Part shown: positions 45,280-57,262 of the stretch, piece by piece
Numbering within the stretch: position 1 is the first letter of the stretch
Layout: every line of letters begins with the position of its first letter
Assembly (NCBI GenBank): GCA_964006375.1
Contig: OZ023269.1
Span: 64,228,029 to 64,292,028, forward strand
Direction of reading: 5' to 3'
From: Tillus elongatus
Lineage: Eukaryota > Arthropoda > Insecta > Coleoptera > Cleridae
Length of the DNA stretch: 64,000 nt
Notes under the pieces: generated by a model
Databases searched by the model: none
Seen by the model: only the letters and a program-made list of their open reading frames with translations
What the model was told of the DNA's origin: nothing
Program-made: the position numbers and the translations under genes

Positions 45280-46261
45280 TATTTGGTACATTACTTAAAT
45301 ACGTGACCGGTAACTTAGACGCCGCAGACAAAAGAATTGATGATATCTTATTACATTTACGTACTGATCAGCTGCAATTACAGGAACAGTTAAACATGTA
45401 GTATAGCGTTAGTTATAACATTATACAAATTCAGCAGTACAGTTCGAGACATTAAGCATAATCAAATTTTATTAAAAACAAGAATAATTCAATTAAATGA
45501 AATGATTAAAGGTATAGCTACGCATCAAAATGTTCTTTTTGATAAAGACTTGTATTATCAATTAATCATGCTGTACTATATTATATTTAATTTACTACAA
45601 GCTACTCAAAATTCTTTCACTTTTTGTAAACTCAATACTATTCCTCCTAGCGTATTGAAACCTCACCTTTTATTTTTAGAATTAGAAAAGACATCCTCAT
45701 TGTATAACAAAAAATATCCCCTTTGAATTAAAATACGAAGACATATTAAATTTTGAAGCTATTATGAAAGTTACTTGTAAATTAGAAGGTGATATAATAC
45801 ACTATTTTCTTCTTGTAACTAGTATATTGACTATGAAGAAATTTGAACTTCACTATTTACTTCCAATTCCAACAAAATACGAATCAAAATTCGTAACAAT
45901 AATTCCTGATGTCAAATATTTACTAAAATCAATTAAGAACTCCCATAATATGATTGTAAAGGCTCTCAGCGACATATGTACCGAAGGTAAAATATTTCAC
46001 TGCTCGAACAAAATACAAAGTAACCATAGTGCCTTATGCGAAGAACAAGTGCTTACCACAGGAAACTATTCTCAATGTCAATTCATCAAACTTGACATAA
46101 AAAGCAACAACATAGAAATCATTCCTGAAATTAACCAATATTTAGCAGTATTTCCCACAGAAGAAACTCTGAAAATTAGTTGCCAAAAAGAAACACTCAC
46201 CAGGAAACTTAAGGAGAACTACTTGTTGAAAGAAAATGGTTGCAAGATATTCTTCAGATAA
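45280..46261 (+). pseudogene. E2 Env remnant (baculovirus F-like)
   Basis: Near 45300 GNLDAADKRIDDILLHLRTD follows a cleavage-site-like region, as in errantivirus Env. 45764-46261 reads FELHYLLPIPTKYESKFVTI and CSNKIQSNHSALCEEQVLTT with paired Cys. No transmembrane segment is seen. Many stops. Confidence 0.7.
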
Positions 46262-46739
46262 CAAGAATTAGCGTTCCTGGAGAAAACATTTGGAAAACCT
46301 TTATTGTTCAACGAGTTGTTATTAAAATTATAAGCAGAGAATATAAGGTAAATGTACCAGTATTCGTCAGCTTAAGAAAAAGTGTAACTTTGTCTTAGCT
46401 ATATCACGTGTTTTCACATTATTATTATTGCATATTTATACTAATACATTTGTTGAAGTTTGTTGCCTCTTATGGATACAAAACTGTTATGTTACTGTAT
46501 TCCAATTTGGAAATAATAAATAAAATAATAAGTAACTGCCATTTGACCCTGTAATCGTCACACCTAAATTTGACCAGCTCCACTGTTCCTCATAATAATG
46601 ATCTAATATTCGTCATACATGCTGATTATAATGATTTAGAAAGCAAGTAAGTACACACAATATTATATAATTATTTTATTTTATTTATTAATTAATTTAT
46701 TCTGTGACACAAGAAGAACAATAAAAAATTTTTGCAGTC
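46262..46739. other. E2 3' flank, no gene seen
   Basis: AATAAA signals at about 46516-46530 could be LTR or UTR relics. No LTR pair was identified. Confidence 0.3.
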
Positions 46740-48285
46740 TTGGACACGCCGCTACACTTTTCATGAACCCAACACTTGCACGACAAGCACTGTATCATGT
46801 CCTGTTGTACTTCTTCCTCACAAATTTTACAGTACCAACTGCTTACATTTTCATCTGCCAAACATTTTTTCTGCTTCTTGGACTGTATATTTCCTTTTTT
46901 TGCCTGAGCTCTTTTTCCCGTTTTCTCTTATTTTCCCCAATCTTCTTAATTTTCTAAGCTTTCTCCCTTTCTTTTTAGGAAAAATATTTCCGCTACTCTT
47001 GGGAGCAACTGCAGGAATCTTTTCTTTCGACTTTCCTTTTTTATTTGTAGAAGTTGGCGTGTTAGGTCAGAATAGCGTATTTTTAAAGGGCGTGGGGAAT
47101 TTTTCTTTTACTTCAATTATGGCTTCTGGAGCTGGTGATTAAAACCTGATACTTCCCATATCTTGAAGCGTTTCTAAATCCATTTCGTTCTGGTTAAATG
47201 TAGATTGAATACAATCTTCTGAGTCATTAGAAAATGTTTCCTGTTTCTGATTTTCCTTTTCCATTGAAACCTTTGACATTAAATTGTTATTAGGTTCCTT
47301 TAAGTTATGATCGTAGTAGCTCTTTTCATCGCCATCCAGAATACTTTCGTTCATTTCAGGCTGAGAGTTCGACTCGACAGTGCCTACCACGGCGCTTTTA
47401 ATTTGGATAAGCTCTCCAGTGGTTGTCACCTCATGTGTTTCAACCGCTTGATCTTTAAAAAAACTCGGGACGCAGCAAGTGCGTTATGGTAGTGAATTTT
47501 TATTAAATGCTTCAATGTTGAATATTGAAATAACTGAACTCAGGTTTGGTGGCGCCATCTCACGTCGGGTAGGGTAACTACCTCGACGATTTTATCCGAT
47601 ACAGAGACATGCGCTTGCTTATAGAACAATCTGTATTACTGCTATATGGAACGTTTTCACATTCATCCTTCAGGTACAGTTTCCTGTAACAGTTTTAGAT
47701 GATGGAACTTATAAATCTAAAATTAAAAAAAATTATACTACAGAGGTGATAAATGATGATAAATTACAATAGGGTTATATATAATCGTAAATGCTGCCAA
47801 TGATTATCAATCAGTGAATTCAGTATTATTGACATTTCTCTGAATCTTAAATAAAAATGAATCTCATGAGTCAATGACAATAATACCTGTCATTGACTAA
47901 CCAGCGGCACATTACTGTGTATTAATATACTCCTTGAGAGCTTATGTACTCCTGATGGGTCAGGCTTAAGTGAGATTCGAAAACGCCGTTTCAATAAAAT
48001 GTTTCAAATTTGAATAGCTCAATTTTCTGTAACCGTAGAAAGCTGAATTTTGGCACATAGTTAGGCCTTTCCCAAGGCAATATGTAGACCAAATTTTATC
48101 GAAATATCTTTGTAATTTTCGGAGAAAAAATTTTTTTTTGAAAGCAAACTCAAAATTTTCCCGGAAAACCCTGTCCGATTTTCCTGGCCAACGAACTCCT
48201 CCAAGCCATTAGTTAAAGAAAGGCACTTGCCGAGTTTTATCAAAATAAATTTATTATTTTTTGAGTTAGCGGTTGGATACATACA

Positions 48286-48384
<99 letters not shown>

Positions 48385-50030
48385 ATATAAAAATCGAAAC
48401 TGACCCCGGATATGGGTTCTAGGGGCCCAAATTCGCGCTCATTGGCAAAAATTTTTGAAAAGTCTCACCATCGATACCTCTCTATTAGTGAATTTTTTTG
48501 AATAAAAATTCACTAAAAGTGTCCTACCACACATAATTAGTATTTTGATCTTGACTGAGCTGTGACGATGTAAGGACGGCAGGAGCAGAGGCAGTATTGC
48601 CTGTGCAAGCCGAATTCTCATCATCTGTAATCGTGCTAATTTCGGGAGTATTTGTAGCTTCTGCTGGTTTCTCTGCAAGTCTTTTAATTTTTTGCCAAAA
48701 ATAAAATAAAGACTTATCTTTTACCGCACCAGTCCATGTCACCTCTGAAGCTCTAAATTGGATAAGTTTTGCTTGCAGAATATTTTCTTCGAAAAACATT
48801 AGATGACCTAGAGTTTCTAGGTTTCGGGACGGAATGTTCTTGTCTAAAGACTGGTTTAGCCCCTCTTTTAAGGCACTGTAATCTACCACGTTTGGGTCTA
48901 GAGGACATAACCCACAACTCCGGGATCCATTTTTAAAAACTTCTGGCGCAACTTTTGTTAGAGCTTCTTTTATAAGAGGACAGAAATTATCTCTTTTAAA
49001 TGGCAACCCATTATTAGAAATTCTAAACGCGTGAAGAAACTTTTTCCAATATGATTTTAGTGGACGAAACACAGCATCCTCCATAGGGTGCATAGATATT
49101 GCGTTGAATTCGGGTAGAGTGCCACCAGTTCAATTGACTTTTCTTTGCAGAAGTCACCTAGGGTCAAACTTAGATGTGAAGTGTGGCTATTGCAAAATAC
49201 AATTACTGGAAACTCCATGTTTTGCTTTAAAAGCCATGGATGGAAGACGTTCGTAAAATATTCAAAAAAGGTTTCCCCGGTCATCCAACCATTTTCTGAT
49301 TTTACAATTGCCGAGTCCTTGGGCACAGATTGTGACAGTGCTGGAGGAATTCTTTTTGACTTTACAACAACCATTGAAGGTGCGACTTCTCCCTCAGCAT
49401 TTGCCATTAAAAGAGTGGCAATACACTCTTTTTCATCAGAATTTACAATTGTGTGTACACTTTTCTGGCCCTTTCTTGCAAGCACACGGTTATCTTTAGG
49501 ACTGAAGAAAAATGCAGTTTCATCACAATTTAAAATCCTTCGAGGATTGTTACAAACCTCTACTAAGTGGTTATCAGTCACGTATTGTGTAATTTCTTCA
49601 AACCAATTTCTTAAGTTTTTTTCCGAAACTGCAGCACGTCGCGCAGTTAAATTTTGGGCGTTTCGCTCTACTATCACAGGATGACGTTTCACAAATGCTT
49701 CATACCAACGTCTTCCAGGTCTATGGTTGGAAATTGATCTTGCTTTCCCAGTTGTTTTGCTAACAACTTTACGGTGTCTAAAAGTTGTTCTTTACCAACC
49801 GGAAAGCGTAATAATGCCAGATGGAGAATCCATTTCTCCAACAACATATCCTCCTCCTTGGACAGAATAGACCCATTTTTCTTGGAATCGGCGTTTTTTC
49901 ATTTACCTTATCGGACAGTGTCATCTTCGGTACCTTGAAGGACTTAGCGTGCGAGTATATTGACATTCCATTTTGAACGGCCAAGAGGGCGCGTTCCATT
50001 TCTTCCTCCGTATAATTGAACCTTCATTTA
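46740..50030 (-). pseudogene. Pogo/Tigger-type DDE transposase, broken and interrupted by Rep-A
   Basis: The N-terminal HTH_psq is at 49999-49900 (ERALLAVQNGMSIYSHAKSF, PKMTLSDKVN). After a frameshift, 49692-49057 carries the DDE_1 domain: ILNCDETAFFFSPKDNRVLA (first Asp), PVIVFCNSHTSHLSL where the second Asp is Asn, and LYPNST. The next frame, 49093-48524, has HPMEDAVFRPLKSYWKKF (third acidic position) and the C-terminal region. After Rep-A (47466-48518) the C-terminal tail resumes (47460-46740) with PFKNTLFWPNTP, Lys/Arg-rich repeats and relics of a Cys-rich finger. The element moves DNA by cut-and-paste; this copy is dead. The plus-strand frames here are shadows. Confidence 0.85.
47460..48518 (+). 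mobile_element. Rep-A copy inserted in the transposase pseudogene
   Basis: Begins CTCGGGACGCAGCAAGTGCG and TTATGGTAGTGAATTTTTAT. It contains TTTGAATAGCTCAATTTTCT, a (TA)n tract (48298-48380), CCCCGGATATGGGTTCTAGG, and ATCGATACCTCTCTATTAG. It ends with the hairpin TAGTGAATTTTTTTGAATAA to TTCACTA (48485-48514). TAGTGAATTTTTATT is inverted at both sides. About 450 bp near 47530-47990 is not shared with the 6.8-kb copy and may be a further insertion. Confidence 0.75.
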
Positions 50031-51243
50031 CTAATTTCCATCAATAATCCTGAAAATATCAGTATCCGTCACGTATTTGCCCCTGTGTTCGTCATAGCAA
50101 TTACAAAATTTATAACAGCAGTTTTGTTCCCAAAGTCATATGACGATCACTGGTTAACAAAGACATTCAGCTTTAACTAAACAAAATTGTATAGCGTCTT
50201 GATCATGCCATACGGGATACCAGAGCTAAGCAATTTTGATATTTAACAGCATTTGTACCAGTAATTGTCAGTTGTGCCGACTACTGGTGCAGTCACCCTC
50301 TTGAGCGTAACCAGTATTCGCCATACCAAAATTACTTATTTAAAAAAAACTAACCTCAAACTTTTATTATTATCAACTTAAGAACGTATCTAATTATCCA
50401 GCGACACCAAGTAAATGTCAGAAAACTAGCCGGTGTAAACGCAGCACCGATGTAATAAATGTCGTTTTCCTTAACAGGATCACTAACTTAACACAACTAA
50501 GCATAAGATATGGCGGCACTTGCGATCGCGTGAACTTTTTACAATCGTCCCGCCAAATCTATTGCACAGAATCTATATGATCAAAAATACGTAGGTATTC
50601 AACTTTGAGGCTGATTCGTTAGTTTAACGCTAGATGTTTCTAGATTCTTAATATTAATTGCAATTTGTAAAATATGACGAATACTAAAGCACTGACGATG
50701 ACTAGCACGTTTACCTTACCAATACTCAAGATCGACTTGAAGACCCTCAACCTAAGGGACATTTCGGCGCATCCCATCATGTCAATTTCAGAAGAGTTCA
50801 ACCCAAATTATTAAACTCCTAGTTTATGGACAATAGTCCTTTACCTTGTGTTTTTAATATTGATTATCTATTTTTAGCGAAATGGTTTAAGGTACACAAA
50901 TATAAACATGTGTCAGCTGATGAACCAGGAATTCAACTTGTACCCGACAGGTCAAGAATTCAACTTCCAGGAGGAGCTTAATTTTAGGGATGGGGGAGTT
51001 ATATGACAGACTATAATATTCCGTTTATATAAAACTGTATTAGTCAGCGCTCCCGCGACATGGTTATTGTTGTCACGGACATTTCAGCTAACCTTGCATA
51101 AAATATTATGTTTCATTCCTTTTTTTAGTGTACAATAATTACTGTCATTTACTTTAGTAAGAATCCAGGATCTTTAGTGTTAACACGTAAAGAATAAAGT
51201 TCTCTGTTATTAGATATTGATTTGTTTAAAAAGGGCTTATCGG

Positions 51244-51244
<1 letters not shown>
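50031..51244. other. No gene seen
   Basis: No convincing frame. Flank between the pogo pseudogene and the (TA)n tract. Confidence 0.4.

Positions 51245-51315
<71 letters not shown>
51245..51315. repeat. (TA)n microsatellite, target of E4
   Basis: About 70 bp of TA directly abutting the E4 LTR. Errantiviruses of the gypsy group favour TATA targets. Confidence 0.85.
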
Positions 51316-51320
<5 letters not shown>

Positions 51321-51589
51321 CATCCCTGTATATTCTCAACATCATACAAAATACGACGAATCCTGAAACCATGCATCATCAGTTTAGTGACCTGTGTAAG
51401 AGTGCTGATGCAGACGTTTGCATTTATGTTAATTCTGTAGAACATTATTTCATTCAATCGCTGTAACTCTAGTTGTTCACATGTTGTTTTGAATCACATA
51501 TTTTATAATAAATTTTAAGACTGAAATAATTGTACCACTTAAATAAATAAATTACTTTTTTCGGACAATCGCTACGAAAAAACCTAATT
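51316..51589 (+). repeat. E4 left LTR
   Basis: Starts AGTTACATCCCTG and ends AACCTAATT, the AGT...ATT form of errantivirus LTRs, and is followed by a TGGCGC primer-site start at 51589. It holds AATAAA motifs. About 274 bp. The right LTR lies outside the window, so the ends rest on structure alone. Confidence 0.6.
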
Positions 51590-51606
51590 GGCGCTGCATA
51601 GAACAG
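51589..51606 (+). promoter_or_regulatory. E4 primer-binding site (probable)
   Basis: TGGCGCTGCATAGAACAG directly at the LTR end. The first six bases match the TGGCGC of errantivirus tRNA-Ser sites; the rest does not match the E3 site. Confidence 0.45.
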
Positions 51607-51768
51607 TATTGCACATCGAAACCTGATTTTGGCAAGCTTTAAATCTTCGTAAAATTTGTTTCGGTCTTTTTTCTAAAAGTTTATGTGCAACATCGAACAT
51701 CCACACCGGTGCAAATCAGTCCACACTGCCAGAGGGAAATCAGCGAGAAACCAATAGCAGAAGTACCA

Positions 51769-51785
51769 ATGAGCTTCCTGTAAGT
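51769..51785 (+). promoter_or_regulatory. E4 leader ATG and splice donor
   Basis: ATGAGCTTCCT followed by GTAAGT. The same arrangement (upstream ATG, few codons, consensus donor) as in the E3 leader, where it serves env splicing. Confidence 0.55.
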
Positions 51786-51869
51786 TTCCTCCAATATTTT
51801 TATCTGTGCATTCATATCGTATCTATTTTACATTTATACCTTATATAATTTTGTTCAATAATTCCTATT

Positions 51870-51873
51870 CGCG
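51870..51873 (+). repeat. E3 target duplication CGCG, left
   Basis: Matches 59379-59382. Confidence 0.85.
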
Positions 51874-52296
51874 AGATAAATGGAGCCCAAACAATGGCCC
51901 ATTATAATACAATGTCGCCTTCCCACGGTAAGAACCGCTGAGTCAGCCGCCGTCTGAACGGAGCCAAGAACTTGCAGGTCCAAAGTGCAAGTAGAACGGA
52001 ATATCACTGTGAGAATCAACATCAGCAGATTCCTTGTGATCCAGAGACAATAGTGCCACGCCTGGAGGAAAGACTATAAAGAGGCTAATCACAGTGGGAG
52101 AACCGTTCATTCTTGTTCCGAGTTAGTCCTTCGCACATCGAGTGCTGAGACTTTAGATCACATGTAGGTTGATCGTCTTACTTTTAGTATTATATATTAT
52201 TCATTTTTTCTTGTAACTAAGTAATTAAGTATTGATTGTTCAAAGTATTAAATAAATTGTTTTAAAAAGTCAAACGTCTTAACCGTGAAGTTAAGT
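51874..52296 (+). repeat. E3 left LTR
   Basis: AGATAAATGGAGCCC to GTTAAGT. A TATAAA at 52075-52080 and an AATAAA near 52253 fit promoter and polyadenylation signals. Confidence 0.9.
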
Positions 52297-52310
52297 GGCG
52301 CAGTCGTTAG
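52296..52310 (+). promoter_or_regulatory. E3 primer-binding site, tRNA-Ser type
   Basis: TGGCGCAGTCGTTAG. The first base overlaps the LTR end. TGGCGCAGTCG is the known site of 17.6/297-type errantiviruses. Confidence 0.85.
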
Positions 52311-52422
52311 TATTGGTTAGAAAACCGAAAGCATATCGATTTTTAAGCGTATCGACGCCTAATAACCAATTCGAGCCAAGCAGAGCCAAGTTAAAGCAGA
52401 AGTAGTGGCCAAGCAGAGTCAA

Positions 52423-52454
52423 ATGGAAGCAGCAACCATCGTATTATGGTAAGT
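52423..52454 (+). promoter_or_regulatory. E3 leader exon ATG and env splice donor
   Basis: ATG at 52423 opens eight codons plus two bases and ends at the consensus donor GTAAGT (52449-52454). In the unspliced RNA the frame stops at once. Joined to the acceptor at 57241-57242 it is in frame with env and supplies the start and the hydrophobic part of a signal peptide. Subgenomic spliced env RNA is established for gypsy and ZAM. Confidence 0.75.
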
Positions 52455-52512
52455 TTACTGCTATCCCATTTTACACTTCCAATTTTTTATATGTGTTGTA
52501 TTGAAACGTTAT

Positions 52513-53721
52513 ATGTCTGATTCAGAGGAAGAATCACAAAGTTTATGTAACATAGAGTATAGATTTAGATCAATCAGCATTAGCGACAATAACATAACAG
52601 TAAATCATTCTAATATTAATAAGAGTAGTAACAGTAGCAATATGACAGACCAATTCAAAGAATTTTTCTTAAAAGCTATTCCCGAGTTCGACGGGCAACC
52701 AGCCAACGTAGGCAACTTTTTAAAAGCGTGTGACTTGGTCATGAACCAGTTCTACGTGCCAAATGAGAATCTGTATATGAATCACTTCTTGCTAAATTAT
52801 GTTCAAACTAAACTAACGGGAACAGCCCGGCTTATAGTAAATACAAATATAATTAATACGTGGGCAGACCTGAGAGAGGCCATTGTTCAGAATTTCAGTG
52901 ACCAAAGAGATAGTCATAGTTTATTAGCGGAGATGTTAACCTTGAAACAACGTAATGCTGAAGACGCACTGTCGTTCGCGAACAGATGCCGTCATATAGA
53001 GCAATTGCTCATCTCGAGTTTAATAGCCAACGAGCCAAATGAAGGCGTGCGATTAATTAAGAAAGACATATACCAGAATCAAACATTAAAAGCGTTCTTA
53101 GGAGGATTACGCAATCCGTTAGGGCTCGTCTTGCGTAGTCAAGGACCCACGAGCATAGAACAAGCTTTGAAATTCGTATTCGCAGAGGAAAATTTCGATT
53201 ATAGAGATAAAACAATAAATAAGAATTTCAGTAATAGTAATAAATTAGAAGGACAAAACCGTACGTTCTTTCAGAGACAAAATAACCCACCTTTTCAGAA
53301 TGTACAATTTCAGAGACCTTTCCAAAATAACTTTAGACCATTTCAACAACATAATAATCAAAACAATCACACAAATTCCCAGCCTAGACAAAATCAACAC
53401 TTTGTACCAAGGCAAAATTTTTCGAGTCAATTTAGGAGACCCAACTTCAATAATCAACCGGGTCGACCCAATGTAAATCATAATGCTAACAGAAATTATC
53501 ACGAACAAATGGAAGTAGATAGTTCTAACACTAGACTGTCATTACCAAGGAGAGCAGCTCACATAAACAATATAGAATTTAATGAAAACGAAGTAAATGA
53601 AACAAATTACGATGTCAATTATGTAAACGAAGAATTAAATTACGAAAATTCGCCAGCCGAGGAATACGATATCCAACAGCGAAATTTTCCCACGGCAGGG
53701 CCCTCAACGAGAGAACCGTGA
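52513..53721 (+). CDS. gag: E3 Gag
   Basis: Intact frame; the longer reading begins with TTG at 52501 and the first ATG is 52513, giving 402 residues. The capsid-like part contains FFLKAIPEFDGQPANVGNFL near residue 53 and FADRC-like SFANRCRHIEQLL. The C-terminal third is rich in Asn, Gln, Phe and Arg (NNPPFQNVQFQRPFQNN) and has no zinc knuckle, as usual for errantivirus Gag. It ends TGA at 53719, overlapping pol in the -1 frame. Confidence 0.9.
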   Translation: MSDSEEESQSLCNIEYRFRSISISDNNITVNHSNINKSSNSSNMTDQFKEFFLKAIPEFDGQPANVGNFLKACDLVMNQFYVPNENLYMNHFLLNYVQTKLTGTARLIVNTNIINTWADLREAIVQNFSDQRDSHSLLAEMLTLKQRNAEDALSFANRCRHIEQLLISSLIANEPNEGVRLIKKDIYQNQTLKAFLGGLRNPLGLVLRSQGPTSIEQALKFVFAEENFDYRDKTINKNFSNSNKLEGQNRTFFQRQNNPPFQNVQFQRPFQNNFRPFQQHNNQNNHTNSQPRQNQHFVPRQNFSSQFRRPNFNNQPGRPNVNHNANRNYHEQMEVDSSNTRLSLPRRAAHINNIEFNENEVNETNYDVNYVNEELNYENSPAEEYDIQQRNFPTAGPSTREP

Positions 53722-56700
53722 TAGATATAAATAATATGAATACATTATGTAAGTTACCGTATATAGAATTAAATGAAATATCAGGTAAATTTTTGTTAGA
53801 CTCAGGATCTTCAAAAAATCTTTTAAATCCTGCTGTAGCATATGATAAGTTCCCTAAAAACATATTTAAGCATGATTTTACCATACGCACCGTGCATGGC
53901 ATTTCGAAGCACTGTAAGCGTGCACGTATTAAACTTAAATCGATTTCAGAGGAAGTACAAGAGTTCTGCCTGTTTAGCTTTAACACATTTTTTTCGGGAT
54001 TGATTGGGATGGAATTTTTGAAACGAAACGAAGCTAAAATAGATTTTAAGGAGCACAAACTGTATATAGGCAAGAATATTATACCAATAAAATTCACAGA
54101 TCTTAGCGTAAGCCGATCGGGACAAACAGAAACCAACGCAGATGGTTTAAAGCTACCCGAGACTCGGTTACATTTAAACAGTATAATAACCCAGCAGTAT
54201 TTCATACGTAATGAAGAACTTGAAACAATTAATCACGTACTAAATAATAACCAAGCTTATAATGTAAGAGATAGGCCATTCAGCAGATTAAATAAACAAT
54301 ATGCATCGGAAACCAGATATAGCCACAGGAGAAGTTTGTTTGCACCAGTAGTTATACAAAATAATAATTCGAGTACAACTCATATTAATAATTTAAACAC
54401 TTACGATACGGGGCGTAATCAAAAACGGATTAATAATGAGAATGTCTTAATTGAACAAATAGATACAGGAGAATTAAATGACGAGGAAAAACAATTGTTA
54501 TTTAGTTTATTATCAGAATATCAGGACATATTTTTAAATAAAAACGAACCATTCACGCACACAAATGCGATAAAACATAGAAGAAGGACAACAGACGACA
54601 TACCTGTCCATTCTAAGTTATATAGATACCCGTACGTACATAAACCGGAAGTAGACAGACAAATAAATGACATGTTAAGATAAAAAATCATTAGGAAAAG
54701 CCACAGCCCATATAGCTCACCTATTTGGGCTATATCAAAGAAAATGGACAAGTCAAATAAACAAAAATGGAGAATTGTGGTGGACTATAGGAAACTAAAT
54801 GAAAAAACAATACCGGACAGACACCCAATCCCCAAAATTGATGAAATACTGGACAAAATTGGGCGAGCCCAATATTTTTCGACGATCGATTTGATCTCTG
54901 GGTATCACCAAATTGAAATGGAACCCAGGGACATAGAAAAAACAGCGTTTACCACCGATACAGGCCATTGGGAGTACACCAGGATGCCGTTCGGGTTATC
55001 TGGGCTCCAGCGACCTTTTCTAGGCTCATGCAGAACGTATTAGAAGGTCTAATTGGACAAACATGCCTTGTATATATGAATGACGTCATAGTTTTCTCCA
55101 CATCTTTACAGGAACACCTTGAGAAACTAAAACTAGTATTCGAGCGCTTCAGGCAAAGCAACTTAAAGATCCAGCTAGACAAAAGCGATTTCCTAAGGAA
55201 GGAAGCCGAGTTTTTAGGACACGTGGTCAGCCCAGACGGGATCCGTCCGAATCCAAAGAAACTGGACGCAATAAGGAAATTCCCGATACCTAAAACCCCA
55301 AAGGAAATAAAATCGTTCCTAGGATTAGTTGGATACTATCGTAAATGCATAGAAAACTTCGCACACGTTACGAAACCACTAACAAAATGTTTAAGGAAAA
55401 ACTCGAAGATAAACGTGAACGACGAAGAATACATTGCTGCCTTTAACTCATGTAAAGACATATTAATGAATTCACCTGTACTTATATCACCGGATTTTTC
55501 TAAAGACTTTATATTAACAACCGACGCTTCAAACGTAGCAATAGACGGAATATTAAGCCAGGGCGAACCCAATGCGGATCACCCGATAGCTTACACCAGC
55601 CGGACATTAAACGACACCGAATCCAGGTACAGCACAATCGAAAAAGAATTATTAGCCATCGTGTGGGCAACTAACTATTTTAGACCATACTTATACGGAA
55701 GGAAATTCACTATATACACGGACCATAAACCTTTAAAATGGTTATTTTCGTTGAAACAACCAAATTCAAAATTGCTCCGTTGGAGATTAAAATTGGAAGA
55801 ATATGAATTTAAAATTGAATACAAAAAAGGAAAGCTAAACTGCGCAGCAGATGCACTGTCCAGAGTAGAAATAAACCCACTAGACATAGATAATCAGTCA
55901 ATGGCGAACAATATCGACGAAGAGGAAGAAATCATAGAAATTGACGATGACGACACAGCAAACTCGAATGCGGACTCGTATTCAGCACCAGGCATACCAA
56001 TACTCGAGGAAGAAATCGTTAACAGCAAAACCAATCAGATAGTTTTTAAAAATACGGATAAACCGGATCAGATAGAGAAATTTATAAATGAATACTGTTT
56101 ACCACAAAGGAAATATTATTGCATTTTTGTAAATGAACAAGATTACGAACTAGTAAGTTGGGCAATCAATAAAAACTTTAATAACGTAGAATCACCCAAA
56201 TTTTATAGATGTCTGGAAATTAGGAATGAAATTAACGAGGACGAATTAACCGAGACTATAACGAAATATCACGAGGGGAAGAGTAACCATCGCGGGGCTG
56301 AGGAGACTTACCTAAGAATGAAGAAAATATACTACTATCCCAACTTAAAGAAACATATAGAGGAATATGTACGAAATTGCGAATTATGCAAAACGTGCAA
56401 ATACAATAGGAACCCGGTACAAATAGCCTTGGAGCACACCCCCACAGCATCTAAACCATTAGAGATATTACACATTGACACATTCCAAATTGAACAAGCT
56501 ATCTTCCTAACAATTATAGATCCATTTAGTAAATTTGGCCAAGCATTTCCAATAAAAAGTAAAAGTGCTACGGAAATTGCAAAAAACTTGATCAAGTACT
56601 TTTCACAGTATGGAGCGTGTAAAATAATAATCGCAGACCCAGGTACTAAGTTTTCAAACCAGGTAATTAAAGAACTATTAGAAACATATCAGATAGAGTT

Positions 56701-57262
56701 ACATATAACAACACCGCAAAACCCAACATCCAATGGACCTATCGAAAGATTTCACAGCACGATTATTGAACACTACCGATTATTCAAAATGAAATTTAAA
56801 AATATGAAACCCGTAGACTTAATACCATATTGTATATTCGCTTACAACTCGACAATACACTCACAGACACTAAAACCACCTTTTGATTTAATATTTGGCT
56901 ACATACCCGAAATGTTTAACTATGACCCGGAAGTCATAATTACACAAGAATACAACGTACAACATAAAGATTTAATGCAAATTATTTATGAGATAGTCAG
57001 AAGCAGGATAGAGAATTCAAAAATAAAAACGTTACAACGGGCAAATAAAAACACGAACCAACCGTTCAAGGAAGGTGATATTGTCTATAAAAAGATACCA
57101 CCAGGCTTTCATGAAAAACATAAAAACCCATTTTCAGGACCGTACTCAATAATATCCCTGTTAGAACATAACAAAGCTATTTTAATAAATCATAAAAATG
57201 ACGAACAGACGATAGCACATTTAAGAAATTTACGTATTGCAGGTTCCTTGCCACGGGAATAA
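53718..57262 (+). pseudogene. pol: E3 Pol: protease, RT, RNase H, integrase (interrupted)
   Basis: In the -1 frame relative to gag. Protease GKFLLDSGSSKNLLNPA is near 53790 (DSG). A TAA at 54681-54683 falls before [16 protein letters not shown] has [35 protein letters not shown] and RMPFGLSG, then a single-base shift near 55005. The active site reads VYMNDVIVFS, with Asn for the first Asp of YMDD. RNase H has ILTTDASNVAIDGIL and LNCAADALSR. The integrase zinc site is HEGKSNHRGAEE and CELCKTCKYN. DDE residues lie in LHIDTFQ, IIADPGTKFSNQ and GPIERFHSTII. The last 764 codons (54968-57262) are open. Confidence 0.92.
57241..57242 (+). promoter_or_regulatory. E3 env splice acceptor (AG)
   Basis: TACGTATTGCAG ends here, inside the last codons of pol. 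The exon from 57243 is open in the env frame and starts with a hydrophobic stretch and a Gly-Ile-Thr-Ala type signal-peptidase context. Phase matches the leader donor exactly. Confidence 0.7.

Larger units (their letters stand above)
39749..46261 (+). mobile_element. Degenerate errantivirus (env-bearing Ty3/gypsy, E2)
   Basis: Gag, protease, RT, RNase H, integrase and env can be traced in order, all with many stops and shifts. LTRs are not identified. It is much older than the two errantiviruses at the right of the window and is related to them by motifs. It is interrupted at 41544-42154. Confidence 0.8.

Noticed and set aside
46732..47142. Phe/Leu-rich plus ORF resembling a membrane protein
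   Set aside because: Antisense of the Lys-rich transposase tail.
49145..49684. 179-codon plus-strand ORF
   Set aside because: Antisense shadow of the transposase DDE domain.
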